From Winogradskyella costae (lineage in GTDB: Bacteria; Bacteroidota; Bacteroidia; Flavobacteriales; Flavobacteriaceae), in assembly GCF_013403865.1 (NCBI RefSeq), contig NZ_JABFDK010000001.1, forward strand, positions 1,634,848 to 1,698,847: a DNA stretch of 64,000 nt, in the 5' to 3' direction. The translations under genes were made by a program, and so were the position numbers. Shown here in pieces: positions 8,294-18,363 of this stretch. A model generated the notes under the pieces. The model ran no database searches. It was not told the DNA's origin and was given only the letters and a program-made list of their open reading frames with translations. How positions within the stretch are numbered: position 1 is the stretch's first letter; every line of letters starts with the position of its first letter.

Positions 8294-8750
8294 GAAAATA
8301 GTAGAAGACTTATTAGAAAACGCATTAGAAGAAAGACAAGATCTGTTCTTAATAGATTTTACTTTGTCTGGAGATAATGCGGTTAAAGTAGTAATAGACG
8401 GTGATAATGGTGTGTTAGTAGAAGACTGTATGTTTATAAGTCGAGCTATTGAAAACAACATAGATAGAGAAGAATATGATTTTTCTTTAGAAGTTTTATC
8501 TTCTGGTGCAGCATCTCCATTAACTTTGCCTAGACAGTATAATAAGCATATAGGTAGAAATTTAGAGGTAAAAACCTTAGATCATCAAGATTTAGAAGGA
8601 GAGCTTACAGAAGTAAGCGAAGATGGAGTGGTTTTAAGCTGGAAAGCTAGAGAGCCAAAACCAGTAGGGAAAGGAAAAGTAACAGTCGCTAAAACAGCAG
8701 CTATTGCTTTCGATAATATTAAAGAAGCGAAAGTTAAAATAAAATTTTAA
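8286..8750 (+). CDS. rimP: Ribosome maturation factor RimP
   Basis: 154 residues, the usual size. RimP helps assemble the 30S subunit. The N-terminal domain contains VKVVIDGDNGVLVEDCMFISRAIE, then SLEVLSSGAASPLTLPRQYNKHIGR (the family's EVSSPG-like turn, here EVLSSGAASPL), and the C-terminal SH3-like barrel includes GELTEVSEDGVVLSW. It is first in the rimP-nusA-infB operon, which is conserved across bacteria. nusA starts 13 bp downstream. The ATG overlaps the stop of a short leader ORF, and there is no Shine-Dalgarno sequence. Confidence 0.95.
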   Translation: MFKKIVEDLLENALEERQDLFLIDFTLSGDNAVKVVIDGDNGVLVEDCMFISRAIENNIDREEYDFSLEVLSSGAASPLTLPRQYNKHIGRNLEVKTLDHQDLEGELTEVSEDGVVLSWKAREPKPVGKGKVTVAKTAAIAFDNIKEAKVKIKF

Positions 8751-8763
8751 TTCATATCAATAT

Positions 8764-9996
8764 ATGGAAAATATAGCGTTAATTGAGTCATTTTCAGAAT
8801 TTAAAGACGACAAATTAATAGATAGAGTTACGCTAATGGCAATTCTTGAGGATGTATTACGTAATGCATTGAAGAAGAAGTATGGTGATGACGACAACTT
8901 TGATATCATTATAAACCCAGATAAAGGTGATTTAGAAATTTGGAGAAACCGTATCGTCGTTGCTGATGGTGAGGTAGAAGAGCCAAATCAAGAAATTGAA
9001 TTATCAGAAGCTCAGAAAATTGAGCCTGATTTTGAAGTTGGTGAAGATGTTGCTGAAGAAGTGAAATTAATTGACCTTGGAAGACGTTCAATTTTAGCTT
9101 TGAGACAAAATTTAATTTCTAAAATTCACGAACACGATAATACAAACATTTACAAGCACTTTAAAGAGCTTGAAGGTGAGATTTATACAGCAGAAGTTCA
9201 TCATATTCGTCATAGAGCAATCATTTTGTTAGATGATGATGGTAATGAAATTATACTTCCAAAAGACAAGCAAATTCCTTCGGATTTCTTCAGAAAAGGA
9301 GAAAATGTGAGAGGGATTATTGAAAGTGTTGAATTAAAAGGAAGTAAGCCAGCAATTGTAATGTCTAGAACCTCTCCTGTATTTCTTGAGAAATTATTTG
9401 AGCAAGAAATACCAGAAGTTTTTGATGGCTTAATTACAGTTAAAAAGGTGGTGCGTATTCCTGGTGAAAAAGCGAAGGTTGCAGTAGATTCTTATGATGA
9501 TAGAATTGACCCAGTTGGTGCTTGTGTTGGTATGAAAGGTTCAAGAATTCACGGTATTGTGCGTGAGTTAGGGAATGAAAACATTGACGTTATTAATTAC
9601 ACTAACAATATTCAACTTTTTGTAACAAGAGCATTAAGCCCGGCAAGAGTAACATCTTTGAAATTAGATGAAGAAAATATGCGAGCTGAAGTGTTATTGA
9701 AACCAGAAGAAGTTTCAAAAGCTATTGGTAGAGGTGGTCACAACATTCGTTTGGCTGGTCAGTTAACAGGTTACGAAATAGACGTGTTTAGAGAAGGAGC
9801 AGAAGAAGATGTTGAATTAAAAGAATTCTCAGACGAAATAGAAGGTTGGGTAATTTCAGAATTTAGCAAAGCTGGTTTAGATACTGCAAAGAGTATTTTA
9901 GAACAGGATATTGTTGATTTAGTGAAGCGTACAGATTTAGAAGAAGAAACAATCTTAGATGTCATTAGAATTCTAAGAGAGGAATTTGAAGAATAA
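8764..9996 (+). CDS. nusA: Transcription termination/antitermination factor NusA
   Basis: 410 residues. The N-terminal RNA-polymerase-binding domain is followed by an S1 domain (about 130-200), then two KH domains. KH1 contains GACVGMKGSRIHGIVREL, and KH2 contains KAIGRGGHNIRLAGQLTGYEI. A short acidic tail ends the protein. It lacks the two C-terminal acidic repeats of E. coli NusA, as is normal in this phylum. NusA modulates pausing, intrinsic and Rho-dependent termination. It is the middle gene of the operon, which has a terminator-like hairpin in its leader, so feedback by NusA on its own operon is plausible but not shown. Confidence 0.97.
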   Translation: MENIALIESFSEFKDDKLIDRVTLMAILEDVLRNALKKKYGDDDNFDIIINPDKGDLEIWRNRIVVADGEVEEPNQEIELSEAQKIEPDFEVGEDVAEEVKLIDLGRRSILALRQNLISKIHEHDNTNIYKHFKELEGEIYTAEVHHIRHRAIILLDDDGNEIILPKDKQIPSDFFRKGENVRGIIESVELKGSKPAIVMSRTSPVFLEKLFEQEIPEVFDGLITVKKVVRIPGEKAKVAVDSYDDRIDPVGACVGMKGSRIHGIVRELGNENIDVINYTNNIQLFVTRALSPARVTSLKLDEENMRAEVLLKPEEVSKAIGRGGHNIRLAGQLTGYEIDVFREGAEEDVELKEFSDEIEGWVISEFSKAGLDTAKSILEQDIVDLVKRTDLEEETILDVIRILREEFEE

Positions 9997-10008
9997 TATC
10001 CATTTATT

Positions 10009-10038
10009 TTCAAAATGAATTTTGTAATTCATTTTGAA
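10009..10038. repeat. 13-bp perfect inverted repeat between nusA and infB
   Basis: 10009-10021 is the exact reverse complement of 10026-10038, with a TTGT loop. It is AT-rich and lacks a T run, so it is unlikely to be an efficient terminator. It may be an RNA processing or stability element in the long (86 bp) nusA-infB gap. Confidence 0.55.
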
Positions 10039-10082
10039 GTTGAATTGGTATAACATATATTTAAGTATTTTACAGGCAATTT

Positions 10083-12917
10083 ATGGCTCAAACAACAAGA
10101 TTAAATAAAGTATTAAGGGAATTGAATATCTCAATAGACCGTGCTGTGGATTTTTTAGAATCCAAAGGTGTGGAAATTGAAAAAAGTCCCAATACTAAAA
10201 TTTCAGCAGAGGTTTACAAAACGCTTTCAGATGAATTTCAGACAGATGCATCTAAGCGTGAAAAAGCTCAAGAAGTAAGTGAAGCAAAACTCAAAGAGAA
10301 AGAGGAGCTTCGCGAACAAAGAGAACGCGAAATTGAAGAGAAGCAAAAGCAAAAAGCAGAAAGAGAATCTGTGGTTAAGGCTAAAGCTGAGTTAAGTGGC
10401 CCAAAACAAGTCGGTAAAATTGACTTAGATAAGAAGCCAAAAACTGAAAAAGAGGAGGAGCCTAAAGCTGCAGAGATTAAGGAAACTCCTAAAGCAGAAC
10501 AACCTGAGGTAAAGTCTGAAACACCTAAGGAAGAACCAAAAGCTGCTGAGAAACCTAAAGAGGTAGAAAAGCCTAAAGAAGTGGAGAAACCTAAAGCGAC
10601 TGAAAAAGTTGAAAAGGTGGAAACAGTTGAGAAGGTCCAAAGGGTACCAGAGGTTAGTAAAATTGAAAGAGAGGTCGAAGCTAATAAGCCAAAACCGAAA
10701 GTGGATCTTAAAAAAGAGGAAGCTGCTAAAGCTTCAACTGAACCAGTAGAAGAAACACTTAAGACTCAATATAAAAAATTAACAGGGCCAACTACAACAG
10801 GTAAAAAAATTGATTTATCTCAATTTAATAAACCTAAGAAGAAAAAAGTAGAAACGGCTAAACCTGGTGATGCTAATAAACGTAAAAGACGTAGAATTAG
10901 TAAAACGGGCAGTGATACATCTAGCAAACCAAACTTCGATAATAAAAGAGGTAGTGGACCAAGAGGTCGCGGAGGTAATGCTGCAAGACCAAAAGTGGTT
11001 AAGGAAGAGCCGAGTGAAGAAGATGTTCAAAAACAAATCCGTGAAACTTTAGAAAAGCTTCAAGGAAAGTCTAATAAAGGTAAAGGAGCTAAATATCGTA
11101 GAGATAAGAGAGATCAACACCGCCAACAATCGGAAATAGACCAAGAAATTGCAGCAGCAGAAAGTAAAACTATTAAGGTTACTGAATTTGTTACTGTAAG
11201 TGAAATGGCTACGATGATGGAAGTTGGAGTAACACAAGTTATTTCAGCATGTATGTCTTTAGGTATGATGGTTACCATGAACCAAAGATTAGATGCAGAA
11301 ACATTAACTATCGTTGCCGAAGAGTTTGGTTTTGATGTCGAATTTATCAAAGCAGATATAGAAGAATCAATTGTAGTTGTTGAAGACGATCCAAAAGATT
11401 TAGTTGAAAGAGCACCAATTGTTACCGTCATGGGTCACGTTGATCATGGTAAAACTTCATTATTAGATTATATACGTAAAGAAAATGTAATCGCTGGTGA
11501 ATCTGGAGGTATAACGCAGCACATTGGTGCTTATGGAGTACAGTTAGAAAATGGTCAGAAAATAGCGTTTTTAGATACACCAGGTCACGAAGCCTTTACA
11601 GCGATGCGTGCTCGTGGTGCACAAGTAACAGATATTGCTATTATAGTAGTTGCAGCGGATGATGCTATAATGCCTCAAACGAAAGAAGCGATTTCTCATG
11701 CACAAGCTGCAGGAGTGCCAATCGTTTTTGCGATAAACAAAATTGATAAGCCAGATGCAAATCCTGAAAAGGTAAAAGAGCAATTGGCACAAATGAACTT
11801 GTTAGTAGAAGATTGGGGTGGAAAAATTCAATCTCATGATATCTCTGCTAAACAAGGAACAGGTGTTAAGGATTTACTTGAAAAAGTATTGCTTGAAGCC
11901 GAACTTTTAGAATTAAAAGCGAATCCTAATAAAGCCGCAAGCGGAACTGTTGTTGAAGCGTATTTAGATAAAGGTAGAGGTTATGTGTCAACTATTTTAG
12001 TACAAGCAGGTACATTAAAAGTTGGTGATTATGTTTTAGCTGGTAAGAATAGTGGTAAGGTAAAAGCCATGCAAGATGAGCGTGGACATGATGTTAAAGA
12101 AGCTGGTCCTGCAACTCCTGTATCTATTCTAGGTTTAGATGGAGCACCACAGGCGGGGGACAAGTTTAATGTTTTCTCTGATGAGCGTGAAGCGAAACAA
12201 ATAGCAACGAAACGTGCACAGTTACAACGTGAACAATCCGTTAGAACACAACGTCATATTACACTTGATGAAATTGGTAGACGTATTGCCCTTGGTGATT
12301 TCCAAGAATTGAATATTATCCTTAAAGGTGATGTGGATGGTTCTGTTGAAGCATTAACAGATTCTTTCCAGAAATTATCTACTGAAGAAATTCAAGTTAA
12401 TATTATACATAAAGGTGTGGGTGCTATTACAGAAAGTGATGTATTGTTAGCAACAGCCTCAGACGCTATTATTGTTGGATTTAATGTACGTCCTGTTGGA
12501 AATGCAAGAATGATTGCAGATAAGGAAGAGATTGATATCAGAACCTACTCAATTATCTATGCAGCCATTAATGATCTTAAAGACGCTATGGAAGGTATGT
12601 TGTCTCCAGAAGTTAAAGAAGAGGTTACAGGTACAGCTGAAATTAGAGAAATATTTAAAGTATCTAAAATTGGAAACATTGCAGGTTGTATGGTAATGAA
12701 CGGTAAAATCTTTAGAAATTCTGGAATCAGAATTATTAGAGATGGTGTGGTTGTTCATACAGGTACATTAGAAGCTCTAAGACGTTTCAAAGATGACGTT
12801 AGAGAAGTTTCTAAAGGTTATGACTGTGGTATGCAAATTAAAGGCTATAACGACATTACAGAAGGTGATGTTATTGAAGCCTTCCAAGAAGTAGAAGTTA
12901 AGAAAAAATTGAAGTAA
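10083..12917 (+). CDS. infB: Translation initiation factor IF-2
   Basis: 944 residues. An IF2_N domain (1-55) is followed by a long Lys/Glu/Pro-rich, low-complexity linker (about 60-340), a second IF2_N-like segment (about 365-415), the GTPase domain (about 445-610) and the C-terminal domains that bind fMet-tRNA. G motifs are intact: GHVDHGKT, the switch region [22 protein letters not shown] and SAK. IF-2 places initiator tRNA on the 30S subunit and promotes subunit joining. It is the last gene of the operon and ends at a bidirectional terminator. The linker is longer than in E. coli, as in most Bacteroidota. Confidence 0.98.
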   Translation: MAQTTRLNKVLRELNISIDRAVDFLESKGVEIEKSPNTKISAEVYKTLSDEFQTDASKREKAQEVSEAKLKEKEELREQREREIEEKQKQKAERESVVKAKAELSGPKQVGKIDLDKKPKTEKEEEPKAAEIKETPKAEQPEVKSETPKEEPKAAEKPKEVEKPKEVEKPKATEKVEKVETVEKVQRVPEVSKIEREVEANKPKPKVDLKKEEAAKASTEPVEETLKTQYKKLTGPTTTGKKIDLSQFNKPKKKKVETAKPGDANKRKRRRISKTGSDTSSKPNFDNKRGSGPRGRGGNAARPKVVKEEPSEEDVQKQIRETLEKLQGKSNKGKGAKYRRDKRDQHRQQSEIDQEIAAAESKTIKVTEFVTVSEMATMMEVGVTQVISACMSLGMMVTMNQRLDAETLTIVAEEFGFDVEFIKADIEESIVVVEDDPKDLVERAPIVTVMGHVDHGKTSLLDYIRKENVIAGESGGITQHIGAYGVQLENGQKIAFLDTPGHEAFTAMRARGAQVTDIAIIVVAADDAIMPQTKEAISHAQAAGVPIVFAINKIDKPDANPEKVKEQLAQMNLLVEDWGGKIQSHDISAKQGTGVKDLLEKVLLEAELLELKANPNKAASGTVVEAYLDKGRGYVSTILVQAGTLKVGDYVLAGKNSGKVKAMQDERGHDVKEAGPATPVSILGLDGAPQAGDKFNVFSDEREAKQIATKRAQLQREQSVRTQRHITLDEIGRRIALGDFQELNIILKGDVDGSVEALTDSFQKLSTEEIQVNIIHKGVGAITESDVLLATASDAIIVGFNVRPVGNARMIADKEEIDIRTYSIIYAAINDLKDAMEGMLSPEVKEEVTGTAEIREIFKVSKIGNIAGCMVMNGKIFRNSGIRIIRDGVVVHTGTLEALRRFKDDVREVSKGYDCGMQIKGYNDITEGDVIEAFQEVEVKKKLK

Positions 12918-12940
12918 TATATATTCAATTTATAGAAACA

Positions 12941-12971
12941 AAAAAACCGACAATTAATTGTCGGTTTTTTT
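12941..12971. terminator. Bidirectional terminator between infB and the SPOR gene
   Basis: A near-perfect palindrome centred at 12955/12956 (CCGACAAT/ATTGTCGG) flanked by A6 on the left and T7 on the right. It can end transcription of infB on the + strand and of the convergent gene on the - strand. Confidence 0.9.
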
Positions 12972-12992
12972 ATGCGGTTAAGTGAAATGCTA

Positions 12993-13370
12993 TTAATCCG
13001 TTTTAGGCTGAAAAATAATAGCGTTCATATATTCCTTTTTAATTTTTGCCCAAGCACGATCGGCTTCTAAACGATTAACAAAGTTGCCTACCCAAACTTT
13101 ATAATTTGGAGTGTTCCAAACTATTTCTGCTGGCCACTCATCAAATAGATTTAAAAAGTTTTGTTTCTCACGTTGCGCCATATCGATATCCACATTTTGG
13201 TACACTTGAATTCTAAATACTTTTGATGTTTTAATATCCTTTTTGTATTCTAACAATTTATCAATGTCACTATCTTGGCTAACTTTAACCACTCCTTCTT
13301 GTGCAGGTAGGGCAACGGTTAGGCTAAAACCTAAAATTAAAAGTGCAAAAGTTTTATTTTTCAATTTCAT
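12993..13370 (-). CDS. Secreted SPOR-domain protein
   Basis: 125 residues. A signal peptide (MKLKNKTFALLILGFSLTVALPAQ) occupies about residues 1-24, so the mature protein is periplasmic. The rest is one SPOR-like repeat pair: FRIQVYQNVDIDMAQREKQNF and YKVWVGNFVNRLEADRAWAK, with the βαβ spacing of SPOR domains. SPOR domains bind peptidoglycan stripped of stem peptides, often at division sites. It sits convergent to infB and has its own promoter upstream. The specific role is unknown. Confidence 0.85.
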   Translation of the reverse strand: MKLKNKTFALLILGFSLTVALPAQEGVVKVSQDSDIDKLLEYKKDIKTSKVFRIQVYQNVDIDMAQREKQNFLNLFDEWPAEIVWNTPNYKVWVGNFVNRLEADRAWAKIKKEYMNAIIFQPKTD

Positions 13371-13387
13371 AAGTTAAATTTATTAGG

Positions 13388-13420
13388 CAAAGGTAGAATT
13401 TTCAAGTCAATCAATGCAAA
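13388..13420 (-). promoter_or_regulatory. Promoter of the SPOR protein gene
   Basis: On the reverse strand, TACCTTTG (13395-13388, TANNTTTG type) is preceded by TTTG (13420-13417) with a 21-bp spacer. It ends 17 bp before the ATG at 13370. Confidence 0.6.
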
Positions 13421-13555
13421 TTTTTTTATTGTCATTTCAATTGTAATCAATTGCGATTCAAGCTGTCGATAATTACGGAACGAATATTCACACATAAAAT
13501 TTTAAAATGCTTTATTTAGAATTAGTATAAATTATCTATTAACACTTCTCTAAGA

Positions 13556-13586
13556 TTTTCAAAATCGACTTTAAATGTTACTTTTG
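13556..13586 (+). promoter_or_regulatory. Promoter of the act-cox respiratory operon
   Basis: TACTTTTG at 13579-13586 fits TANNTTTG, and a T-rich -33 region (TTTT, 13556-13559) lies 19 bp upstream. It is the only such box close ahead of actA and lies 82 bp before the preferred actA start. Confidence 0.55.
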
Positions 13587-13668
13587 CCTGAGTTTTTTAC
13601 AAACATCTTTTTTCACTTTTTTAATGAAAAAACCGTACCAAAGTTTAGAAGATAATCCAACTTATAAT

Positions 13669-14955
13669 ATGAAACAGGTGATTTACTGTAGTTTAACCTC
13701 GAAGATTTTTAGTCTTTGTCTTGTTCTATTGCTTTCTTTTTCAACCTCCCTTATAGCTCAAGAAGGTGATCCAGTGAATGGGAAATCGCTCTTTAATTCT
13801 AATTGTGCCGCGTGTCATAAGTTAGATAAGCCAATGACTGGTCCGGCTTTACGTAATGTAGAGGCTAGATTAGCAGATGAGCAAGGTTTAGATCGCACAT
13901 GGATTAATGCATGGATTAGAAATAGTTCGTCATTAATTAAAAGTGGTGATGCATACGCTGTAAAGATTTACAACGAATACAATCAAACAGCAATGACTGC
14001 TTTTCCTCAGTTAAGCGATCAGGATATTTCTGATATGTTAGCTTACACGGCGGCGCCGGCTCCTGAGCCTGTGGTTGCGCCTGTAGCTGAAGGTGGTCCT
14101 GTGCAAGAAGGCGGTGTGTCAAATGATTTAATTCTTGGGGCGTTAGCTTTATTATTTGCATTATTAGCAATAGCCTTAGTATTAGTGAATCGTACTTTAA
14201 ACCGTTTTGCAGAGGCTAAAGATATTAAGGTTGTAACTGAGCAAGAAAAAAGAACGCCTTTATGGAAAGCTTTTGTTCAAAATCAATTTTTAGTATTGGT
14301 AACGGCTATTATCTTTTTATTAGCTAGTGGTTATTTTGTTTATGGTTATTTTATGCAGGTAGGTGTAGATCAAGGTTACGAGCCTGTTCAGCCTATTCAT
14401 TATTCACATAGAATTCATGCTGGTGATAATGGTATCGATTGTAAGTACTGTCACTCTTCTGCTAGAGTGAGTAAAACTTCTGGTATTCCATCATTAAATG
14501 TGTGTATGAATTGTCATAAGTCAATTTCGGAAGTCGCACCAGAAACATTAGCTGAAGGCACTGACTATGGTGTTGATTATAATGCTGAAATCCAAAAGTT
14601 ATATGATGCTGTGGGATGGGATGGTACAGGTTACACCGGAGATTCTAAACCAGTAAAATGGATACGTATTCATAATTTGCCAGACTTTGCTTATTTCAAT
14701 CACTCACAGCACGTAGAGGTTGGTGGTATTGAATGTCAGACATGTCATGGTCCTGTTGAGGAAATGGAGATTATGTATCAGCACTCTCCTTTAACTATGG
14801 GGTGGTGTATTAACTGTCACAGAGAAACAAATGTAAAAGTTAAGGATAACGATTATTATACTAAAATTCACGAAGAACTATCTAAGAAGTATGGTGTAGA
14901 AGAGTTAACTGTTGCACAAATGGGTGGTTTAGAATGTGGTAAATGTCATTACTAA
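13669..14955 (+). CDS. actA: Alternative complex III subunit ActA, multiheme cytochrome c
   Basis: I prefer the ATG at 13669 because a signal peptide (MKQVIYCSLTSK...SLIAQ) starts there. An in-frame ATG at 13624 would add 15 residues. From 13669 the protein has 428 residues and six CxxCH heme sites: Cys46 (CAACH) in an N-terminal monoheme domain, then a membrane helix near 160-180, another near 205-230, and a five-heme block starting at Cys258 (CKYCH), Cys279 (CMNCH), Cys356 (CQTCH), Cys380 (CINCH) and Cys423 (CGKCH). Act complex oxidises quinol and passes electrons to cytochrome c or directly to oxidase. ActA is the electron-exit subunit facing the periplasm. It starts the operon actABCDEF-coxBA. 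Confidence 0.92.
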   Translation: MKQVIYCSLTSKIFSLCLVLLLSFSTSLIAQEGDPVNGKSLFNSNCAACHKLDKPMTGPALRNVEARLADEQGLDRTWINAWIRNSSSLIKSGDAYAVKIYNEYNQTAMTAFPQLSDQDISDMLAYTAAPAPEPVVAPVAEGGPVQEGGVSNDLILGALALLFALLAIALVLVNRTLNRFAEAKDIKVVTEQEKRTPLWKAFVQNQFLVLVTAIIFLLASGYFVYGYFMQVGVDQGYEPVQPIHYSHRIHAGDNGIDCKYCHSSARVSKTSGIPSLNVCMNCHKSISEVAPETLAEGTDYGVDYNAEIQKLYDAVGWDGTGYTGDSKPVKWIRIHNLPDFAYFNHSQHVEVGGIECQTCHGPVEEMEIMYQHSPLTMGWCINCHRETNVKVKDNDYYTKIHEELSKKYGVEELTVAQMGGLECGKCHY

Positions 14956-15105
14956 AATGCCTTTAGTATAATTTTTGAGGAATTAGAAATTATAGTAAAG
15001 AGAAAGAAAATAAAATTTAAAGAGTTAAATATTTAGATGGAATTGATTAAAGTTTTTCAAAGCTTAAATCTTAAATTCGTAAATCGAAAATTATAAATAA
15101 ACACT

Positions 15106-18100
15106 ATGTCATCAAACAAGAAATACTGGAAAAGTGTTGAAGAGCTAAACGAGAATAGCTCTATTGTTGAGGCGCTTCAACAGAATGAATTTGTGGAAGA
15201 GATTCCGACAGATGAATTTTTGGGAGATAAAGATTCATTAGAGTCTTCGTCTACATCGCGTCGTGATTTCTTAAAATACGTTGGTTTTAGTACTGCAGCA
15301 GCTTCCTTAGCCGCGTGTGAAGGTCCAGTGATTAAGTCAATTCCTTATATAGTGCAACCAACGGAAATTATTCCTGGTGTTGCTAACTATTATGCAACTA
15401 CAATTGCGGATGGTTTTGATTTTGCCAGTGTTTTAGTTAAGACAAGAGAGGGGCGTCCTATTAAAATTGAAAATAATACGGATGCATCATCTAATGGTAT
15501 TGCAAATGCTAGAGTTAACGCTTCAGTATTAGGATTGTATGACAACCTTAGGGTGAAGTCACCAATGAAAGGTGAGTCTACAATCTCGTGGGATACTTTT
15601 ATGTCAGAAACGGCTTCGAAATTAAATGGACTTAATGGAAAACCAATTGTGTTATTAACACAATCAATGCCTAGTCCATCAACAGATAAATTAATTGCAA
15701 CATTTAAATCTAAATACGGAAATGTAAACCACGTATCTTATGATGCGGTTTCAGATTCTGCAACTTTAGATGCATACCAAGCAAAGTATGGCTCTAGGGG
15801 AATGGCTAATTACGATTTCTCAAAAGCTATGACGATTGTTGCTGTTGGTGCTGATTTCTTAGGGGATTGGCAAGGTGGTGGCTTTGAGTCAGCATATGCA
15901 AAAAAACGTATTCCGGCTAATGGTAAAATGTCTAGACATATTCAATTTGAATCTAATATGTCTTTATCGGGTGCCAATGCAGATAAGCGTATTCCATTAA
16001 CACCTAGTCAACAAAAATTAGCACTTGCTAAGTTGTATAGTTATGTTACAGGTGTTGCGTTGCCAGGATCTTTACCAGAAGCTTTAGATAAAGCAGTAAA
16101 GGATGCAGCAAAAGAATTAAGTCAAGCTGGTAGTAATGCAGTTGTTGTTACTGGAATTCAAGATGTCAATGCACAAACAACAGTTTTAGAAATTAACGAG
16201 CATTTAAGAAGTAAAGCTTTTGATCCTAAAACAACTGTTAAGACGAGACTTGGAAGTAATAAAGCAGTAACAGAATTAGTAGCTGATATGAAGGCTGGTA
16301 AAATTGGGGCAATCATCATGAATGGTGTTAATCCAATGTATACATTACCAAATGCTTCAGATTTTAAGGAAGGATTAGAAAAGACAGAATTATCGATTGC
16401 GTTTTCGATGAAACAAGACGAAACGTCATCAAATTGTCAATATATTGCTGCTACGCCACATAATTTAGAATCTTGGGGTGATTTCGAATTTAAATCTGGT
16501 CATTATTCTATGATGCAGCCAACAATTCGTCCTTTATTTGATACGAAGCAATTTCAAGAGGTATTAATGAGCTGGACGGAAACGTCAGGTTCTTATAGAG
16601 ATTATTTAAAGTCTGTTTGGACAGCAGGTATATTAAATGGGTCTTCATTTAATAAAGCTGTTCAAGATGGTGTTTTTGTTTCTGGCTCAACTAGAACAGG
16701 ATTGGCAACAACGACTTCTACAACAACAGAATTAGCGGATAAAAAAGATAGAACATTTTTAGGTGGTGTTATTCATGATGTTGCTGTAGGTGTTGGAATA
16801 AAAGAAGAAGACAAAGACGAATATAAGACAACAACATCTACCACTGTAAATGGTGTAGATACGGCATCTGTTTTATCAGGTGGTGCGGCGGCAAGAGCTC
16901 TTGCAGCTTCTGCTAAAGATGGTAATTTAGAGTTGTCATTTTATACTAAAGTAGGTATGGGAGATGGCCAACAAGCTAATAACCCATGGTTACAAGAATT
17001 CCCGGATCCTATTACAAGAACATCTTGGGACAATTACATTACAGTATCTCAGGCTGATGCTAAAACTTATGAGTTAGTTAACGAGAATGTTGCTAATGGC
17101 GGTCTTAACGGAAGTTATGTTGATGTCACTGTTAATGGTGTTACTGTTCCTAAGGTACCCGTATTAATTCAACCAGGTCAAGCAAAAGGATCGGTTGGTA
17201 TGGCATTTGGTTTTGGTAGAACTTCAAAAGCGCTTAAAGAGGAGATGAAGACTGGTGTTAATGCTTACCCATTATACCAAGGGTTTAACTCAGTTCAAGA
17301 AGTAACTATTAGTAAAGTAGCTGGTCAGCATGAGTTTGCTTGTGTTCAGTTACATAATACGCTAATGGGACGTGGTGATATCATCAAAGAGACTACATTA
17401 GAGATATTCAATACAAAAGATAAGAAGCATTGGAATTCAATTCCTCAGGTTTCATTGAATCATATAGAAACTCCTGTAACATCTCCTGATGTAGATTTAT
17501 GGGATGAATTTGATCGTTCTATAGGTCATCATTTTAATTTATCAATTGACTTAAACGCTTGTACAGGTTGTGGATCATGTGTTATTGCATGTCACGCTGA
17601 AAACAACGTGCCAGTTGTTGGTAAATCAGAAATGAGACGTAGTAGAGATATGCACTGGTTGCGTATTGATCGTTATTATTCTTCTGAAGATACTTTTAAG
17701 GATGATTTAGATAAGAAAAATAACATTTCAGGATTAGGTAGTTCATTAAGTGAATTTGGTGAATTAGAGAATCCTGCTGAGAGTCCACAAGTGGTATTCC
17801 AACCCGTAATGTGTCAACATTGTAATCATGCACCTTGTGAAACTGTTTGTCCTGTTGCAGCAACAGCTCACGGTCGTCAAGGTCAAAACCACATGGCTTA
17901 TAACCGTTGTGTAGGTACTAGATATTGTGCAAACAACTGTCCTTACAAAGTACGTCGTTTCAACTGGTTCTTATACAATAAGAATGATGAGTTTGATTAC
18001 TATATGAACGATGATTTGGGTCGTATGGTATTAAACCCAGACGTCGTAGTGAGATCTCGTGGGGTTATGGAGAAATGTTCTATGTGTATTCAAAAAACAC

Positions 18101-18336
18101 AAAAAACGATTCTTGATGCTAAGCGTGATGGACGCCTTGTTAAAGATGGTGAATTCCAAACAGCGTGTTCAGCGGCATGTGGAAATGGAGCTATGATTTT
18201 CGGGGATATTAATGACAAAGAGAGTCAAATTACAGCATTAAAAGAAGACGATCGTATGTATCATTTATTAGAGTATGTGGGTACAAAACCTAACGTAATC
18301 TATCAGACAAAAGTGAGAAATACATCAAAAGCGTAA
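15106..18336 (+). CDS. actB: Alternative complex III subunit ActB, molybdopterin-oxidoreductase/Fe-S fusion
   Basis: 1076 residues. A twin-arginine motif (SRRDFLKYV, Arg52-Arg53) and a following hydrophobic stretch ending LAAC (Cys71) indicate Tat export and perhaps lipidation. Residues about 80-750 resemble the large subunit of molybdopterin oxidoreductases; in characterised ActB this half binds no molybdenum cofactor. The C-terminal ferredoxin-like half has CTGCGSC (Cys819), CQHCNHAPCETVC (Cys903), CVGTRYCANNC (Cys935) and CSMC (Cys991) with CSAAC. The Thr in CVGTRYC replaces a cysteine of the usual CxxCxxCxxxC, which fits a [3Fe-4S] cluster. It lies between ActA hemes and the membrane subunits. 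The 150-bp gap after actA holds no clear signal. Confidence 0.95.
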   Translation: MSSNKKYWKSVEELNENSSIVEALQQNEFVEEIPTDEFLGDKDSLESSSTSRRDFLKYVGFSTAAASLAACEGPVIKSIPYIVQPTEIIPGVANYYATTIADGFDFASVLVKTREGRPIKIENNTDASSNGIANARVNASVLGLYDNLRVKSPMKGESTISWDTFMSETASKLNGLNGKPIVLLTQSMPSPSTDKLIATFKSKYGNVNHVSYDAVSDSATLDAYQAKYGSRGMANYDFSKAMTIVAVGADFLGDWQGGGFESAYAKKRIPANGKMSRHIQFESNMSLSGANADKRIPLTPSQQKLALAKLYSYVTGVALPGSLPEALDKAVKDAAKELSQAGSNAVVVTGIQDVNAQTTVLEINEHLRSKAFDPKTTVKTRLGSNKAVTELVADMKAGKIGAIIMNGVNPMYTLPNASDFKEGLEKTELSIAFSMKQDETSSNCQYIAATPHNLESWGDFEFKSGHYSMMQPTIRPLFDTKQFQEVLMSWTETSGSYRDYLKSVWTAGILNGSSFNKAVQDGVFVSGSTRTGLATTTSTTTELADKKDRTFLGGVIHDVAVGVGIKEEDKDEYKTTTSTTVNGVDTASVLSGGAAARALAASAKDGNLELSFYTKVGMGDGQQANNPWLQEFPDPITRTSWDNYITVSQADAKTYELVNENVANGGLNGSYVDVTVNGVTVPKVPVLIQPGQAKGSVGMAFGFGRTSKALKEEMKTGVNAYPLYQGFNSVQEVTISKVAGQHEFACVQLHNTLMGRGDIIKETTLEIFNTKDKKHWNSIPQVSLNHIETPVTSPDVDLWDEFDRSIGHHFNLSIDLNACTGCGSCVIACHAENNVPVVGKSEMRRSRDMHWLRIDRYYSSEDTFKDDLDKKNNISGLGSSLSEFGELENPAESPQVVFQPVMCQHCNHAPCETVCPVAATAHGRQGQNHMAYNRCVGTRYCANNCPYKVRRFNWFLYNKNDEFDYYMNDDLGRMVLNPDVVVRSRGVMEKCSMCIQKTQKTILDAKRDGRLVKDGEFQTACSAACGNGAMIFGDINDKESQITALKEDDRMYHLLEYVGTKPNVIYQTKVRNTSKA

Positions 18337-18363
18337 ATTAAATTAAGAAACAAGTATATAATT

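Noticed and set aside
10425..11431. Reverse-strand frames across infB
   Set aside because: They arise from the Lys/Glu-rich low-complexity linker of IF-2 read in antisense.
13624..13668. Upstream ATG of actA
   Set aside because: It adds 15 polar residues ahead of a good signal peptide that begins at 13669. It cannot be excluded.
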